Shown here: positions 63,426 through 64,000 of the stretch, in pieces
How the letters are laid out: each line of letters starts with the position of its first letter
How positions within the stretch are numbered: the first letter of the stretch is position 1
Assembly (NCBI GenBank): GCA_004794785.1
Contig: SJOL01006399.1
Span: 55,003-119,002 of the forward strand
Reading direction: 5' to 3'
Source of the DNA: Opisthorchis felineus
Taxonomy: Eukaryota; Platyhelminthes; Trematoda; Opisthorchiida; Opisthorchiidae
DNA: 64,000 nt
Program-made: the position numbers and the translations under genes
Notes under the pieces: generated by a model
What the model was told of the DNA's origin: nothing
The model's database searches: none
What the model saw: only the letters and a program-made list of their open reading frames with translations

Positions 63426-63536
63426 TCAGCGGGATGCATATTTGTCCGGTAGGAGGCCATCCATTTGAATGTACTCTTGAGGGGTTCTCAGTTGGACACA
63501 TTTATGGAACGTCAACTCATATGGTGACATATTTTC
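63426..63536 (-). pseudogene. Possible LTR-retrotransposon integrase scrap
   Basis: The minus strand reads ENMSPYELTFHKCVQLRTP and then QEYIQMDGLLPDKY before a stop. In Gypsy-type integrases a segment of the form TPYELVFGR, followed after some 15 to 20 residues by an EYxxxL helix, marks the end of the catalytic core. The SPYELTF piece fits, the rest is only suggestive, and no upstream catalytic residues are seen. It could be coincidence. Confidence 0.22.
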
Positions 63537-63940
63537 AAGACCATAAAAGACAGTGGCTAAACCTCAAAAGACATAGGACTGGGTATGATATTTAACAACC
63601 AAAAGGTGACGATATGGCCACAGCCATAGACTGAACAGGGAATGTATGGGCTCTGGGGTAATCGGAGCTTAAGAAAAGGCTCAACCGAAGCACTTGTATC
63701 GTATTGAACAGACTGGCCGGTAGCACGTTGGTTCCGCGAAGGTAATGGTACTGAGCAAAACGGCCAGCCTAGTAAGATGGCGACATGACAGGAAGCAGGG
63801 TTAGACGACTACCGCGTCACCAAATGTGAATTTTTCGGTAGTTAGGGGATATGCAATTTGTACCCCTGAACTAGTCTCATAAGTTAAAAGCTATGCAGGA
63901 AGCCTGAATGCTTCCACAGAGGGCATCTCAAGGATACCTG
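63537..63940. other. No recognisable gene
   Basis: No open frame of note and no clear repeat were identified here. Confidence 0.4.
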
Positions 63941-64000
63941 GATAGATTTGAACCCGGGGCATTTCGGTTTGCTTGTAGAGGTTCTGAGGTGGTAATCCCG
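63941..64000 (-). repeat. tRNA-derived short element (candidate, runs to window end)
   Basis: The minus strand has CCGGGTTCAAATCT (B-box-like, near 63957-63944), preceded by CTCAGAACCTCTACAAGC, which could be the anticodon arm. The A box would lie at or beyond the window edge. T-stem pairing is poor. Confidence 0.35.

Overview
This looks like a stretch of nuclear DNA from an animal with a repeat-rich, AT-rich genome (about 40% GC by eye). Open frames are short and broken. There are no operons, ribosome-binding sites or prokaryotic gene spacing, and no rRNA, intact tRNA or CRISPR array is seen. The repeat content is Penelope-like elements (PLEs), a non-LTR retrotransposon, tRNA-derived short elements and hammerhead-ribozyme motifs. 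This mix is familiar from parasitic flatworms such as schistosomes and their relatives, but the species assignment is inference only. One assembly gap (867 N) sits at 33014-33880.

Layout. 1-8000: two decayed PLE pieces, both on the minus strand. One is a lone GIY-YIG endonuclease fragment (2720-2929). The other is a longer reverse-transcriptase pseudogene (about 6480-7820) whose catalytic motif C reads YVNG. 8000-18800: no recognisable gene, only simple repeats and a purine-rich block. 18800-22300: a plus-strand non-LTR retrotransposon with a broken reverse transcriptase, ending at an (AT)n tract. 22300-31800: nothing recognisable. 31850-32260: a tRNA-like element and a palindromic repeat core. 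33014-33880: gap, followed by G9. 36340-37320: a tRNA-like element and a possible LINE endonuclease scrap. 37300-48900: nothing recognisable. 48900-50620: a dense cluster of a tRNA-like element, a hammerhead motif, a foldback element of about 250 bp and a second PLE GIY-YIG fragment. 55200-57300: a strongly C-over-G block. 58600-59290: a second hammerhead motif and another tRNA-like element. 62606-63173: the best host-gene candidate, a serine-rich, probably 3'-terminal coding exon on the minus strand. 63400-64000: a possible LTR-element integrase scrap and a tRNA-like element.

The genes do not form a pathway. The window is best read as intron or intergenic space at the 3' end of one host gene, filled with old mobile elements. 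The most interesting signals are two diverged hammerhead ribozymes that share upstream sequence. One of them lies about 50 bp from a foldback element, and the central palindrome of that foldback recurs 17 kb away. All family assignments were made by reading motifs, with no database search.
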